A DNA stretch of 64,000 bases from Phormidesmis priestleyi ULC007 (GCF_001895925.1 NZ_MPPI01000013.1:88458-152457); one strand, 5' to 3'. Counted from the stretch's first letter, positions 48,070-57,790 are shown. Program-made: numbers and translations. Notes: generated by a model not told the origin, from the sequence alone.

Positions 48070-48624
48070 ATGTCTGAACTTTGTAAAATCGCGATCGTTG
48101 GCACCAGTGGCTCCGGCAAAACCACGTTGGCGCGTCAAACGTCTCAACGGTTGGCGATTCCTCATGTCGAGTTAGATGCCCTGCACTGGGAGCCAAATTG
48201 GACTGAAGCGCCGATCGACGTGTTTCGATCGCGAGTTGAGAAGGCTTTGAGCGGTGAATCTTGGGTTGTGGATGGCAACTACAGCAAGATTCGTCCGCTG
48301 GTTTGGAGCCGCGCTGACACGATCGTATGGCTCGATTATTCGTTTCCGATCGTGATCGGTCAAATCATTAACCGCACCATTCGGCGGGTTGTGATGCGAG
48401 AAGCTTGCTGTAATGGCAACCGCGAGACGTTTCAGAAATCGTTTTTGAGCCGTGATTCGGTGATTGTTTGGGCAGTGCAGACTTATCGGAAAAATCGCAA
48501 ACGGTATCTGTCTCTATTTCAACAACCAGAATTCGCGCACCTCAAAAAAGTGAGATTGACTTCTCCAAAAATGACGCAAGGCTGGTTAGAAGAGATTTCT
48601 CAATCCCGCAAAATCGAAAATTAG
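48070..48624 (+). CDS. P-loop kinase-like NTPase (adenylate kinase/FlaR-like)
   Basis: 184 residues. Walker A is IVGTSGSGKTTLARQ, and then HVELDALHWEPNWTEAP and VVDGNYSKIRPLVWSRAD give the pattern of the topology-modulation/FlaR group of small kinases. The substrate is unknown. It starts four bases after argJ, so it shares that transcript. Confidence 0.82.
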   Translation: MSELCKIAIVGTSGSGKTTLARQTSQRLAIPHVELDALHWEPNWTEAPIDVFRSRVEKALSGESWVVDGNYSKIRPLVWSRADTIVWLDYSFPIVIGQIINRTIRRVVMREACCNGNRETFQKSFLSRDSVIVWAVQTYRKNRKRYLSLFQQPEFAHLKKVRLTSPKMTQGWLEEISQSRKIEN

Positions 48625-48842
48625 GAAGCAGAATCTATCTCAAGGGTGAGGAAACTGCATTTCTCAAGATAGAGCGATCGAGCCACCAAAACAGAGTATA
48701 TTAATCTTGCGAAGAAAACAAATCAAACTACTTCCAAGTTTCTGAAGCTTTTACCCTTTCTTCTTCACACCCCACGTAAGTTATTTGCTGGGCTATACAG
48801 AACCCTTTATTAGAAAAGTTTCGGCTTTTCTGCTGACCCTAT

Positions 48843-48894
48843 CTCAAACAAATAACACGGCAGAGGTTCGCTTCTGTCGTGTTATTTGTTTGAG
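48843..48894. terminator. Long bidirectional hairpin between convergent genes
   Basis: A 22-base stem, CTCAAACAAATAACACGGCAGA with TCTGTCGTGTTATTTGTTTGAG and one G-T pair, closes an eight-base loop. It lies two bases from the methyltransferase stop and about 220 bases after the kinase gene, in a gap otherwise lacking genes. It can end transcription from both sides, though no long T-run follows. Confidence 0.6.
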
Positions 48895-48896
48895 GA

Positions 48897-49529
48897 CTAC
48901 GAGGCCGGCTTTTGGGCTTGGATGACCTGGAGACTACCACCTGAATGAAGGGTACGATCGCTCACCTGAAATCCAATTTCTGTTAATAAAGCAGCTACAT
49001 CAGTTTTAATGAATTGCCACGCCGTTTCTGTCTCAAACAACCAAAAGAAAGCGGCTAATCCTGGCACAAAAATCGGATTGGTTGGCGCATGGAAATCTAC
49101 CATTGCGAAATAGCCATTAGGCTTTAAGACTCGATAAACTTCTTGCAAAATTTGACGCAATTGTTCGGTTTCCATCTCGTGCATTGCAGCACTGGTGTGG
49201 ACTAAATCAAACTCATTATCCGAAAGCGGAATTTCTTCAGCAAAGGCTTCTACATAATCTGCTTGAGGCACGTTTTGCTTCGCTCGTTTAATCGAAAGCG
49301 GTGAGGCATCTAGTCCTGTAACGTGGCGCGATCGCTGCACTAAAACCTGAGTCGTTTGCCCACTCCCACAGCACAAATCTAAGATTTTTGAGTCTTGAGC
49401 GATCGGCAACCCTTGCAATGCCAACTGTCGAAATCGCGATTCTCCACCAACTGCCAGCGCAGCAGCGCGCGAGATGCCATCATATAACCACTGATATTGA
49501 TAACTGAGATCTCGAAGAATCGTTGCCAT
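48897..49529 (-). CDS. Class I SAM-dependent methyltransferase
   Basis: 210 residues. Motif I is ILDLCCGSGQTTQVL, then VTGLDASPLSIKRAKQN and FDLVHTSAAMHEM, the UbiE/type-11 pattern. The acceptor is unknown. It ends beside the long hairpin and its start faces the repeat at 49600. Confidence 0.87.
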   Translation of the reverse strand: MATILRDLSYQYQWLYDGISRAAALAVGGESRFRQLALQGLPIAQDSKILDLCCGSGQTTQVLVQRSRHVTGLDASPLSIKRAKQNVPQADYVEAFAEEIPLSDNEFDLVHTSAAMHEMETEQLRQILQEVYRVLKPNGYFAMVDFHAPTNPIFVPGLAAFFWLFETETAWQFIKTDVAALLTEIGFQVSDRTLHSGGSLQVIQAQKPAS

Positions 49530-49599
49530 TAGACCTCCTGCATGAATAAAATTCTCGATATAAGCTCTCTCAGATCTCGCTCCGCTTAGGTCGGCTTGT

Positions 49600-49679
49600 G
49601 CCCCCTAAATCCCCCATTCTGGGGGACTTTGAGAAGACTTGCGGTTTCAAAGTCCCCCAGAATGGGGGATTTAGGGGGC
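49600..49679. repeat. Palindromic MITE-like repeat, copy 2
   Basis: An 80-base palindrome with the same ends as the repeat at 27903: GCCCCCTAAATCCCCCA and TGGGGGATTTAGGGGGC, with inner TGGGGGACTTTGA and TTCAAAGTCCCCCA. It lies between the methyltransferase and recombinase genes. Confidence 0.85.
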
Positions 49680-49715
49680 GTTCCCGAATTCACGCAGGAG
49701 GTCTATTGTTTCAAC

Positions 49716-50894
49716 CTATCCTTTATTTCTGCGACTCAACGCGGCTTCTACGGCCTGCTGCTGATCGCGCCGACTAATCCACTGATGATAAGTGCGCGTG
49801 TGAACTGCCACCGAATGTCCCATCATTCTGGCTGCAACGGTGTCTGATAACCCGAAGTGAATGGTTCTCACTGCCCACGCGTGGCGCAGATCATAGGGCG
49901 AAAAAGGCACACTATAGCGACGAAATTGCGCCGTTACTCGTTGTCCGACCGTTTGTAGTGTAGTTTTTGTGAGATCAGTCTCGATCGTCGGCAAACCACC
50001 CTTTTTCAAATCAAATTCTTCAATCCATTCTGGGTAGAACGCCCAAACTTCATGGCTGCCAGTTTTGGTAGTCGGCAAGACTTGAATCATCGTTTCATCT
50101 CGACTTAACGCTGAATAGTCACAAAAAAAGACTTCATGATTTCTCAGCCCATAAGTCGCCATGACTCCATAGACAAAACGCCACGCTGGGTTAGGAATCG
50201 TCTGCCAGACTGCCACAATTTCTTCGTCAGTTGGGAGCTGCCTGACTTTGGTTTGACTGTTGCCATAGCCACCCCAAAATGTCTTTAACTCAGTGGGAAG
50301 TTTGAGATTGAGAAATTCTGCTAAAGCACTCAATGCCGTGCAGCAGACTTGACGACTGCGAGAATTAATTTCAGTTGAGTGAATGGTTTTGTGAATGGCT
50401 TCCACGATCGTTAGATGGGGTTGAGCCTCGGCGATCGCTGCCAGCTTTTTTAAATAAGGCGCGTAAGCAGAGTTCCAGGTAGTTTTAGTAGAACCGGGTT
50501 TGATTAAGCGATTGGGCTGTGCTAAAAAGTCCTGCTCAAATGCCTGAAGCTGCTCTAAAAAGTTCATCTGACTCAGACGTTTGCCGCCAAAGGTGAGATA
50601 ACTTTGCCAGTCAAAACTGTTTTGAATCAACTGCGCCGCGATGATCTTTGCTTCTTGCTCAGCTTGCTTCAGCCCTGCATTGGTTGCAGGTAGACCCAAA
50701 CTCAGACGCTGCTGATAAGGGCGCAACCGCAAACTATCGGGGCGAGGCGGCAACGTCGCCCTCAAATTTAGCTTAATGCCCCGTCGCTCAATTTGCACCC
50801 CCATCTGAGCGACTTTTAAGCGCTGATTGAGTTGAGCAATGCGCCCATCGATCGCCTCGCAGGCTTTTGCAGAAATTACATCTATCTCTGCCAT
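49716..50894 (-). CDS. Tyrosine-type site-specific recombinase
   Basis: 392 residues. The C-terminal catalytic domain has Arg in YGLRNHEVFF, SPYDLRHAWAV (box II with Tyr where the usual first His stands), MGHSVAVHTRTY with His and the Tyr nucleophile in RTYHQW. The N-terminal half is a SAM-like binding region. It is a cyanobacterial chromosomal integrase type. It has no IntI-like features I can confirm and is 9 kb from the cassette array, so a link is not claimed. Confidence 0.85.
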   Translation of the reverse strand: MAEIDVISAKACEAIDGRIAQLNQRLKVAQMGVQIERRGIKLNLRATLPPRPDSLRLRPYQQRLSLGLPATNAGLKQAEQEAKIIAAQLIQNSFDWQSYLTFGGKRLSQMNFLEQLQAFEQDFLAQPNRLIKPGSTKTTWNSAYAPYLKKLAAIAEAQPHLTIVEAIHKTIHSTEINSRSRQVCCTALSALAEFLNLKLPTELKTFWGGYGNSQTKVRQLPTDEEIVAVWQTIPNPAWRFVYGVMATYGLRNHEVFFCDYSALSRDETMIQVLPTTKTGSHEVWAFYPEWIEEFDLKKGGLPTIETDLTKTTLQTVGQRVTAQFRRYSVPFSPYDLRHAWAVRTIHFGLSDTVAARMMGHSVAVHTRTYHQWISRRDQQQAVEAALSRRNKG

Positions 50895-51111
50895 GATCTA
50901 CTAATCTGAATACAAGATCTCAACTTTAGAGGATGATTGGCTTAACGCTCATCCCGTCGAATTAAATGTCAACAATGCTAAACTTTTGTGTCGGAACTAT
51001 CAAAAATCATGTTTTTCACAAAACAGATTGACCGATTTTCGTCAGACTCATGAAGATTTTATTGTTAAAATCAGTAACGAAGCTGAGAACTCTAAGGAAC
51101 TTTTAGTAGCC

Positions 51112-52275
51112 ATGGGTCGAGTAGGCGTTTTATTACTTAACTTGGGCGGGCCCGATCGATTAGAAGATGTTCGTCCCTTTCTCTATAATTTATTTTCTGA
51201 CCCGGAAATTATCCGCCTCCCGTTTCCCTGGCTGCAAAGTCCTTTGGCATGGCTAATTTCAACCTCGCGGGCAAAAAAGTCACAGGCAAACTATCAGCAA
51301 ATCGGCGGCGGCTCTCCATTGCGGCGCATTACCGAAGAGCAGGCACAGGCACTCCAGCAGGAGTTACAAAAACACGGGCAAGACACCAATGTCTATATTG
51401 GGATGCGCTATTGGCACCCATTTACCGAAGAAGCTGTCGCGCAGATTAAACGCGATGGAGTCGATCGTTTAGTCGTTTTGCCTCTCTATCCTCACTTTTC
51501 GATTAGCACCAGTGGCTCCAGTTTCCGCTTGCTAGAAGACTTGTGGGCGAAAGACCCAGCGTTGCAGCAGATCAAATACACCGTCATTCCATCTTGGTAT
51601 GACAGCCCAGGATATTTAGAGGCAATGGCAGATCTGATCGCTCAACAGATTGATCAGTTGCCCAACCCAGATCAGGCTCACGTTTTCTTTAGCGCTCATG
51701 GCGTTCCGGTCAGCTATGTTGAAGAAGTGGGCGACCCTTATCAGCGCGAAATCGAAGCATGTGCGCGGTTGATTATGCAGCGTCTTGGCAGACCAAACGC
51801 CTACACGCTGGCCTATCAGAGTCGAGTTGGCCCGGTCGAATGGCTCAAACCTTACACCGAGGATGCCATCAAAGAACTGGCTGAGAAAGGCGTTCAAGAT
51901 CTGGTAGTCGTGCCCTTGAGCTTTGTCTCAGAACACATTGAGACGCTGCAAGAAATCGACATGGAATATCGGGAAGTCGCCGAAGAAGCCGGGATCGAGC
52001 GATTCAGCCGAGTTCCAGCTTTAAATATTCACCCGGTGTTTATTAACGATTTGGCAACTTTGGTCGTCAATGCGCTCAATGCCCCAGAAGTAAAATTTGC
52101 CGATGTTGTGCATCCTGGAAAGAATGTCAAGATGTATCCTCAAGAAAGCTGGCAGTGGGGTCTCACCACGTCTGCTGAGGTTTGGAATGGTCGGGTGGCG
52201 ATGATTGGCTTGATCGCTCTGATTATAGAGATGCTGACGGGTCGCGGGCCTTTACACGCATTTGGACTTCTTTAA
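51112..52275 (+). CDS. hemH: Ferrochelatase with C-terminal chlorophyll-binding-like helix
   Basis: 387 residues. [20 protein letters not shown] opens the chelatase, and the catalytic His lies in [13 protein letters not shown]. Iron is inserted into protoporphyrin IX to give heme. The last 35 residues ([19 protein letters not shown]) are the CAB/Hlip helix seen only in photosynthetic ferrochelatases. ATG 51112 is used; an upstream frame adds 42 unconserved residues. Confidence 0.95.
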   Translation: MGRVGVLLLNLGGPDRLEDVRPFLYNLFSDPEIIRLPFPWLQSPLAWLISTSRAKKSQANYQQIGGGSPLRRITEEQAQALQQELQKHGQDTNVYIGMRYWHPFTEEAVAQIKRDGVDRLVVLPLYPHFSISTSGSSFRLLEDLWAKDPALQQIKYTVIPSWYDSPGYLEAMADLIAQQIDQLPNPDQAHVFFSAHGVPVSYVEEVGDPYQREIEACARLIMQRLGRPNAYTLAYQSRVGPVEWLKPYTEDAIKELAEKGVQDLVVVPLSFVSEHIETLQEIDMEYREVAEEAGIERFSRVPALNIHPVFINDLATLVVNALNAPEVKFADVVHPGKNVKMYPQESWQWGLTTSAEVWNGRVAMIGLIALIIEMLTGRGPLHAFGLL

Positions 52276-52310
52276 GCACGATCGCTCAAGCTATCAATAA
52301 ATTTACCTAG

Positions 52311-52345
52311 TGGGGATTCTAAATTTAGAGTCCCCATTATTTTTT
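52311..52345 (+). terminator. Rho-independent terminator of hemH
   Basis: TGGGGATTCTAAA pairs with TTTAGAGTCCCCA (one T-G pair), followed by TTATTTTTT. It overlaps the end of the convergent DUF4126 gene. Confidence 0.75.
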
Positions 52346-52964
52346 AGTCACGATCGCGCAACTGACGAGATTCCTCGTTTGGCAAGGAGTCTCGCTGCAT
52401 TGACTTGCCCGATCGTTCATCGTGTTTTTGCCAACGCCGCCAAGCCTGAGAACTGCGAATTGCCAACCACAAAAGCAGTAGGGCAACAATTCCTCCCTCT
52501 CTTGGGGCATCAAAAGCAAACACTACCAAGCAAACGCACAAAGCATCCTGAACGAAAATCAGCCACAGGGGTAAGCCCTGCAAGCGGTAAAACCATCCCA
52601 CCTGGACGAGTTTTAGCACAAACGCCAGCAGTCCGCCCACGCCTCCCAATATCCCGACCAGCCAGGGAGAAACATCGGTTGCCTGGGCGATCGCCATCCC
52701 CATCAAAGCTCCCACCAAAGGACTGAGCAGCAGTTGCACCACTTGCAACACTCGTTGTCCGAGACGGTTTTTTGAGGCAAACACTTCTACCAGCGACCAA
52801 CTGACCAAAATGCCTAACATAATTGGCGGCGACACCCGGTTTAACAGGGGGACGTGCGTCCACGCATTGCTTCCAGAGAGCAACCCAATCACCAGTAGAG
52901 GTAAAGCAATTCTCATTCCTGCTGCTGCCGAAGCCGAGAGCACGGCTAGGAGAAGTTCTAACAT
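52344..52964 (-). CDS. DUF4126 membrane protein
   Basis: 206 residues with about five helices and the family start LAVLSASAAAGMRIALPLL, then LEVFASKNRLGQRVLQVVQ-type spacing and SPLVGALMGMAIA. Integral membrane protein of unknown role. Confidence 0.82.
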   Translation of the reverse strand: MLELLLAVLSASAAAGMRIALPLLVIGLLSGSNAWTHVPLLNRVSPPIMLGILVSWSLVEVFASKNRLGQRVLQVVQLLLSPLVGALMGMAIAQATDVSPWLVGILGGVGGLLAFVLKLVQVGWFYRLQGLPLWLIFVQDALCVCLVVFAFDAPREGGIVALLLLWLAIRSSQAWRRWQKHDERSGKSMQRDSLPNEESRQLRDRD

Positions 52965-53144
52965 GGCAACTTAATCAGGTAGGGATTGTTAAGCAGAGTT
53001 GCTGACGAATCGTAAACTTCTAAAACGACATCTACAAGAAGGGCAGTTTCAGGAGGAAGATGAGATCGGGGCAAAGCGAATCTGCTTGAAGGGATATCGT
53101 CATTTTTGCACAGGCTTCTCAAGACAAGGGCAAAGACAAATCCT

Positions 53145-54431
53145 ATGGCTGATTCTCTCCTATCTGATGCGGCACAACCGCTAGAAAGAGCACTAAAGCA
53201 CACCTCCATCTCTGAAGATGCGATCGAGTCGCTCAAGTTTCCCAAAGCTAGTTTGACGGTTTCGATTCCAGTGCGAATGGATAACGGATCGCTGAAGATG
53301 TTTCAAGGCTATCGAGTTCGCTATGATGACACTCGCGGGCCAGGAAAAGGCGGCGTGCGCTATCATCCCAACGTGTCGCTTGACGAAGTGCAATCGCTGG
53401 CGTTTTGGATGACGTTTAAATGTGCGGCGTTAAGTTTGCCGTTTGGTGGCGCAAAAGGCGGTATTACGGTCAATCCAAAAGCGCTTTCTCGACTGGAATT
53501 AGAGCGGCTGAGTCGAGGCTATATTGACGCGATCGCAGACTTTATTGGGCCCGATGTTGATATTTTGGCTCCTGATGTCTACACCAACTCAATGATCATG
53601 GGCTGGATGATGGATCAATACAGCATCATTAAGCGACAGATCAGCCCTGGTGTCGTGACCGGAAAGCCAATCACGATGGGCGGCAGTTTGGGGCGAGATG
53701 CGGCAACGGCAAGGGGTGCATTTTTTGCGATCGAAACGATTCTACCGAAGTTCGACCGCGTTCCCCAATCCACCACCGTTGCCGTGCAAGGGTTTGGAAA
53801 TGCCGGGGCGACGCTGGCAGAATTGCTGCATCGATCGGGCTACAAAGTCGTTGCTGTGAGCGACTCGCAGGGCGGCATCTATTCCAAAAACGGGCTGGAT
53901 ATTCCGAGCATTCGGCAGGTCAAAGATGCGACGCGAGGCATTAAAGCGGTTTATTGCGATAGCAGTGTGTGCAGCATCGCCGATCACCAAGTTCTCACGA
54001 ATGCAGAATTATTAACGCTAGATGTCGATGTGCTGATTCCTGCTGCGTTAGAAAAACAAATCACAGAAGCTAACGCCAAAGATATCAACGCAAAACTAAT
54101 CTTTGAAGTCGCAAATGGTCCAATCACATCAACGGCTGATTTGATTTTAGAACAACGCGGAATTTATGTGTTTCCAGACATTTTAATCAACGCTGGCGGA
54201 GTCACCGTTAGCTATTTTGAGTGGGTGCAAAATCGCAACGGTATGTATTGGACTTTAAGCGAAGTCAATCAAAGTCTTCAGCGCAAAATGATTGAGGAAA
54301 CCGAACAAGTGTGGGCGATCGCGCACAATCTGTCTGTCTCAATGCGAACGGCGGCTTATATTCATGCTTTAAATCGATTGGGAGAAGCGATCGATGCCAA
54401 AGGCACACGCGCCTATTACAACACCCATTAG
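53145..54431 (+). CDS. gdhA: Glutamate/leucine-type dehydrogenase
   Basis: 428 residues of the Glu/Leu/Phe/Val dehydrogenase family. KCAALSLPFGGAKGGI has the catalytic Lys, VAVQGFGNAGATLAELL is the dinucleotide site, and GVTVSYFEWVQNRNG is typical of the glutamate type. It interconverts 2-oxoglutarate plus ammonium and glutamate. The cofactor is not decided. ATG 53145 is preferred over an upstream in-frame ATG at 53106. Confidence 0.92.
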   Translation: MADSLLSDAAQPLERALKHTSISEDAIESLKFPKASLTVSIPVRMDNGSLKMFQGYRVRYDDTRGPGKGGVRYHPNVSLDEVQSLAFWMTFKCAALSLPFGGAKGGITVNPKALSRLELERLSRGYIDAIADFIGPDVDILAPDVYTNSMIMGWMMDQYSIIKRQISPGVVTGKPITMGGSLGRDAATARGAFFAIETILPKFDRVPQSTTVAVQGFGNAGATLAELLHRSGYKVVAVSDSQGGIYSKNGLDIPSIRQVKDATRGIKAVYCDSSVCSIADHQVLTNAELLTLDVDVLIPAALEKQITEANAKDINAKLIFEVANGPITSTADLILEQRGIYVFPDILINAGGVTVSYFEWVQNRNGMYWTLSEVNQSLQRKMIEETEQVWAIAHNLSVSMRTAAYIHALNRLGEAIDAKGTRAYYNTH

Positions 54432-54602
54432 CGATCGCGTGTTGGCTGGACTGTTTAGCGATCAATGTGTTGCGAGACCTTCAGCTTCTTCTACTATCCT
54501 GTTAATGTTTAAGGCCAAGTTAGCGCAAGATTGGCTAGGAGGAGGTTAATCGTGTTTTCGGGATGTATTTGTAAATCAGTAACCTAAATGTGGGCTTGGT
54601 TA

Positions 54603-54977
54603 ATGCCGGAAAACGAAAGGAAGAAGATAGTAGGGTATCTTTCACGATGTTCTGATCGTGAACTGCGTGATATTTTGTTCGCTGTTTTTCAAGTTCGCAG
54701 ACCGAACCCTGAAGAAGATGAGTACAATAAGAACTGCTTTTTTCTAGGTACTGCGTCAAGTCTTTTGGAGAATGGTAAAGGAGAACCAAAACATTGGGGA
54801 GCTTATAAAATTGAGGCAATTGCTCATGTTGACAGAGAAGAGTGTGGAGAAAATGTACCAGCAATAGACTGGGGATTCTGCCAATTTGGCGAATGTCAGC
54901 AATGTGGAATAGCAGTACGCTCAAACTTGAAACACGGTGTCTGTCCGTTGTGTGGCAGTAAGGTTTATATGAGTTGA
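54603..54977 (+). CDS. Hypothetical protein with C-terminal zinc ribbon
   Basis: 124 residues. The C-terminal 28 hold a four-Cys ribbon (CQQCGIAVRSNLKHG then CPLCGSKVYM). The N-terminus RKKIVGYLSRCSDRELRDILF is helical. Unknown function; the lower GC and AT-rich codon use differ from neighbours, suggesting acquisition. An ATG at 54588 would add five residues. Confidence 0.65.
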   Translation: MPENERKKIVGYLSRCSDRELRDILFAVFQVRRPNPEEDEYNKNCFFLGTASSLLENGKGEPKHWGAYKIEAIAHVDREECGENVPAIDWGFCQFGECQQCGIAVRSNLKHGVCPLCGSKVYMS

Positions 54978-55134
54978 TAAGGTCGTAGAGTAGCTTTATC
55001 ATTTGTTTGATGACTGGATGCAACCTAACTACGAAAACTCAGGCTTTTAGAGCAAGTTTTTGAACTCCTCACGAACCTCCTTAAGCATCTATCATGAGAT
55101 GTAAACGATATAAAATCGTGTTTAAGGAACTCTT

Positions 55135-55332
55135 ATGAAATTCAATGTAACCCTTAACCAAGATGAAGATGGTGTTTGGATTGCCGAATGTCTAGACATC
55201 CCTGGTTGTGTGAATCAAGGAAAAACCAAGGAAGAATCACTTACTAACATTCAAGATGCAATTACTGCTTGTTTGCAAATTCGCGCAGAGCGAGGAATGC
55301 CGCTCACGATCGAGGGGATGAACGATTTCTAA
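55135..55332 (+). CDS. hicB: HicB-family antitoxin, apparently orphan
   Basis: 65 residues with the HicB fold marks DEDGVWIAECLDIPGCVNQG and TKEESLTNIQDAITACL. HicB blocks the HicA RNA-binding toxin. No intact hicA is adjacent on either side, only a poor resemblance downstream. It opens with ATG after a GGAACT site. Confidence 0.85.
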   Translation: MKFNVTLNQDEDGVWIAECLDIPGCVNQGKTKEESLTNIQDAITACLQIRAERGMPLTIEGMNDF

Positions 55333-55490
55333 AATTGCTTGAAGGCTGAGTCTCTCAAATCCATAAAGTAATAAAAATTGGTGGCAAAGCAACCAGGATC
55401 GGTTCTCATACATCATCGGTTACAGAAGTCAGGTAGACCAGAATCTGAAGTAGAGTATTCTGGTTCTGAAAACCAAACTTTGTTGCTCTG

Positions 55491-55964
55491 ATGAGTGAAA
55501 CTGTTTATATCGAAACCAGTATCCTAGGCTACCTCACAGCCCGATCGACTAGGGACTTGATCTTGGCAGCCAACACAGAGGTCACAAAAAAGTGGTGGGA
55601 ATCTCGCAGGAGTGAATTCACACTTTACATTTCCCAAGTGGTTTTAGATGAGGTGGCACGAGGAGACACGGAAATAGCGGCTCAACGCCTCAATATCCTC
55701 AATGAAATTCCTTTGGTAGAACTCAATCAAGCTGTACGAAATCTGTCAGCGCAGTTTCTTACCCGAAGCAATCTTCCTCCTAAAGCCTCCGATGATGCCG
55801 CTCATATCGCAGCAGCAACTGTTCACGGGTTAGATTACCTGCTAACGTGGAACTGCAAGCACATTGCGAACGCTCAAATTCAGAGAAAGCTTACGGAAAT
55901 CAGCCTTGATTTTGGATACCAGCTACCAATAATTTGTACTCCTTACGAACTATTAGGAGATTGA
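55491..55964 (+). CDS. PIN-domain toxin (VapC-like)
   Basis: 157 residues. The acidic residues are in VYIETSILGYL, SQVVLDEVARGD and DDAAHIAAATVHGLDYLLTW, matching a PIN RNase. It is followed three bases later by a small gene, so the pair is a toxin-first module. Targets are usually tRNA or rRNA. Confidence 0.87.
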   Translation: MSETVYIETSILGYLTARSTRDLILAANTEVTKKWWESRRSEFTLYISQVVLDEVARGDTEIAAQRLNILNEIPLVELNQAVRNLSAQFLTRSNLPPKASDDAAHIAAATVHGLDYLLTWNCKHIANAQIQRKLTEISLDFGYQLPIICTPYELLGD

Positions 55965-55967
55965 GCT

Positions 55968-56171
55968 ATGTTGCAGAATGAGATTCTCGATGAGATCTAC
56001 AAAGTTCGTGAAGAACACGCCAAGTCATTTAATTACGATTTAGATGCGATGTTTGCAGATTGGCAGAAAAAGCAAGCAGAGGGTGGAAGAAAAATTGTCA
56101 ACTTGTCGCCAAAGCGCATTCCAACAGCACCTTCTGATCCCATCTTAGATTCCCGCGATCATCCCAGCTAA
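55968..56171 (+). CDS. Small partner (antitoxin) of the PIN toxin
   Basis: 67 residues starting MLQNEILDEIYKVREEHAKS, a charged helix with FNYDLDAMFADWQKKQAEGG. Small proteins of this form commonly accompany cyanobacterial PIN genes. It starts three bases after the toxin stop and its end overlaps the convergent polyprenyltransferase by 27 bases. Confidence 0.75.
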   Translation: MLQNEILDEIYKVREEHAKSFNYDLDAMFADWQKKQAEGGRKIVNLSPKRIPTAPSDPILDSRDHPS

Positions 56172-57050
56172 CAGAATACAGCCGACTACGACATCTAATC
56201 TGAGCGCAGGTGAGTGAGGCAAACCGCCACGAGAAAGATTGTAATATTGCCAACTCCACGCGATCGCTGCCACCCCCAACGCGATCCAAAACGTCCACTG
56301 AAGCTGCATTACTAAGCCCAGCTTTGCCAATAATACGATCGTGCCCGTATAAAAAACCGCGATCGCTTGCGGGGCAAATTTGCCAAAAAATAGCGCGCTT
56401 GAGTTGATCCCAATGCGGCGATCGTCGTCTCGATCGGGAATCGCATAGACCGTATCAAACGCCAGCGTCCACAGAACCGTCGCACCCCACAGCAGCCAGG
56501 TTTCGCGTCCCAAGCAGGCAGTCGCAGCCGGAACCGCCGAGCAACTGACCGCACTCCAACTAATTAAGACTGCAAAGCCCCACGCGATCGAAAGCACCAA
56601 CTGCGGCACCGGAAAAACTCGTTTCGCACCGGGATACAAAACAATAATCGGCACAGCAGCGACACACAGCCAAAACGTTAGCGGATTTAGATAAGATGCC
56701 AGACTATAAGCACAGACAAATCCTACTAAGGCCACAACTAGCCCGACTCTGACCGAGAGCGCACGAGATGCCAAAGGGCGGCTGCGAGTGCGTTGCACCT
56801 GCGGATCGATATCGCGATCCCACAAATCGTTGATCACACAGCCTGCCGCGCTCGTTGCCAGAGTTCCTAAAATAATGATTCCAACCAACGGGCCGGGAGG
56901 CGTTCCGCGTGCGGCTAGAAAGACTGCCCAAAGTGCCGGAATCATCAGAATCAAGCGTCCTTCAGGCTTATCCCATCGCAGCAGACGCACGATCGAGAGC
57001 CAGGTAGATTGAGGAGATAAATTCTGTTCAGAGTCGGGCAGCATGGACAT
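56145..57050 (-). CDS. 4-hydroxybenzoate polyprenyltransferase (plastoquinone synthesis)
   Basis: 301 residues of the UbiA family, about eight helices. The first Asp-rich motif is NDLWDRDIDPQVQRT and the second DTVYAIPDRDDDRRIG. In cyanobacteria this enzyme joins solanesyl diphosphate to 4-hydroxybenzoate, the first committed step of plastoquinone. The histidine kinase gene stops three bases upstream of its start, so both are on one transcript. Confidence 0.92.
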   Translation of the reverse strand: MSMLPDSEQNLSPQSTWLSIVRLLRWDKPEGRLILMIPALWAVFLAARGTPPGPLVGIIILGTLATSAAGCVINDLWDRDIDPQVQRTRSRPLASRALSVRVGLVVALVGFVCAYSLASYLNPLTFWLCVAAVPIIVLYPGAKRVFPVPQLVLSIAWGFAVLISWSAVSCSAVPAATACLGRETWLLWGATVLWTLAFDTVYAIPDRDDDRRIGINSSALFFGKFAPQAIAVFYTGTIVLLAKLGLVMQLQWTFWIALGVAAIAWSWQYYNLSRGGLPHSPALRLDVVVGCILLAGMIAGI

Positions 57051-57052
57051 TT

Positions 57053-57790
57053 TTAGGCAGGTTGGGCAATCAACAGCGTGAAATAAAATCGGCTTCCTTC
57101 GCCGTGGACAGACTCAAAGCCAATGTGTCCGCCCTGGTTTTCTACCAGTAGTTTACACAGAGATAGCCCCAACCCCGTGCCAGAAATGTTGGCGCGATCG
57201 TGATGGCGGACTCGATAAAACCGCTCAAACAGCCGCGCCTGGGCATCTGCCGGAATGCCTAAGCCGTGATCGCGCACCCACACTTCGACAAAACCTTCAG
57301 AATTGGGGGTTGCACCAATCTCGATCGCTGAATCAGCAGGCGAATATTTGATCGCATTCGACAGAAGGTTAGTTAAGATTTGGGACACTTGCCAGCGATC
57401 GCCCCACACATCTGGTAATGCCTGAATGTGATTAGTGATTAAAGGACTGTGGAATTTGCTCCTCACTTCTTCGACTAGGCTGCTCAGACAAAACGCGATC
57501 GGACGGGCTAACATCCCCGCTTCAAGATCTCGAAGCGCAACCAGGCTTTGAAGCAGGTCTTGAAGATGCTGGACTTGCTGCTGAACGAGATCTAAAAACT
57601 CTTGGCGCTGGTCTACGTTCAGATCTTCGCCCAACAACTGCACCGAGCCTTGCAGAGACGTGAGCGGAGTTGCAAGCTGGTGCAACAGCAGATGAATAAA
57701 TTGGGTTTGGTCTTCAACCTGCTGCTGAAGCAGTTTTTTGTCTTCAAGAAGAGTCTGAGTCAAGGTTGAATCGAGATTATTGTGGGTCAA
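57053..57790 (-). CDS. Sensor histidine kinase without a sensor domain
   Basis: 245 residues: a short coiled coil, the H box with His37 in LLLHQLATPLTSLQGS, N box LLSNAIKYSP, and G boxes VRDHGLGIP and GTGLGLSLCKLL. It lacks any N-terminal input domain or membrane helix, so input must come through a partner. It is co-transcribed with the polyprenyltransferase, and an HLR1 motif lies 22 bases upstream. Confidence 0.9.
   Translation of the reverse strand: MTHNNLDSTLTQTLLEDKKLLQQQVEDQTQFIHLLLHQLATPLTSLQGSVQLLGEDLNVDQRQEFLDLVQQQVQHLQDLLQSLVALRDLEAGMLARPIAFCLSSLVEEVRSKFHSPLITNHIQALPDVWGDRWQVSQILTNLLSNAIKYSPADSAIEIGATPNSEGFVEVWVRDHGLGIPADAQARLFERFYRVRHHDRANISGTGLGLSLCKLLVENQGGHIGFESVHGEGSRFYFTLLIAQPA

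Noticed and set aside
49716..50894. The recombinase as the integrase of the cassette array
   Set aside because: It is 9 kb away, on a different type of locus, and I see no IntI-specific features.
55333..55490. Possible decayed hicA downstream of hicB
   Set aside because: Resemblance is limited to about ten residues and the GSH motif is not intact.
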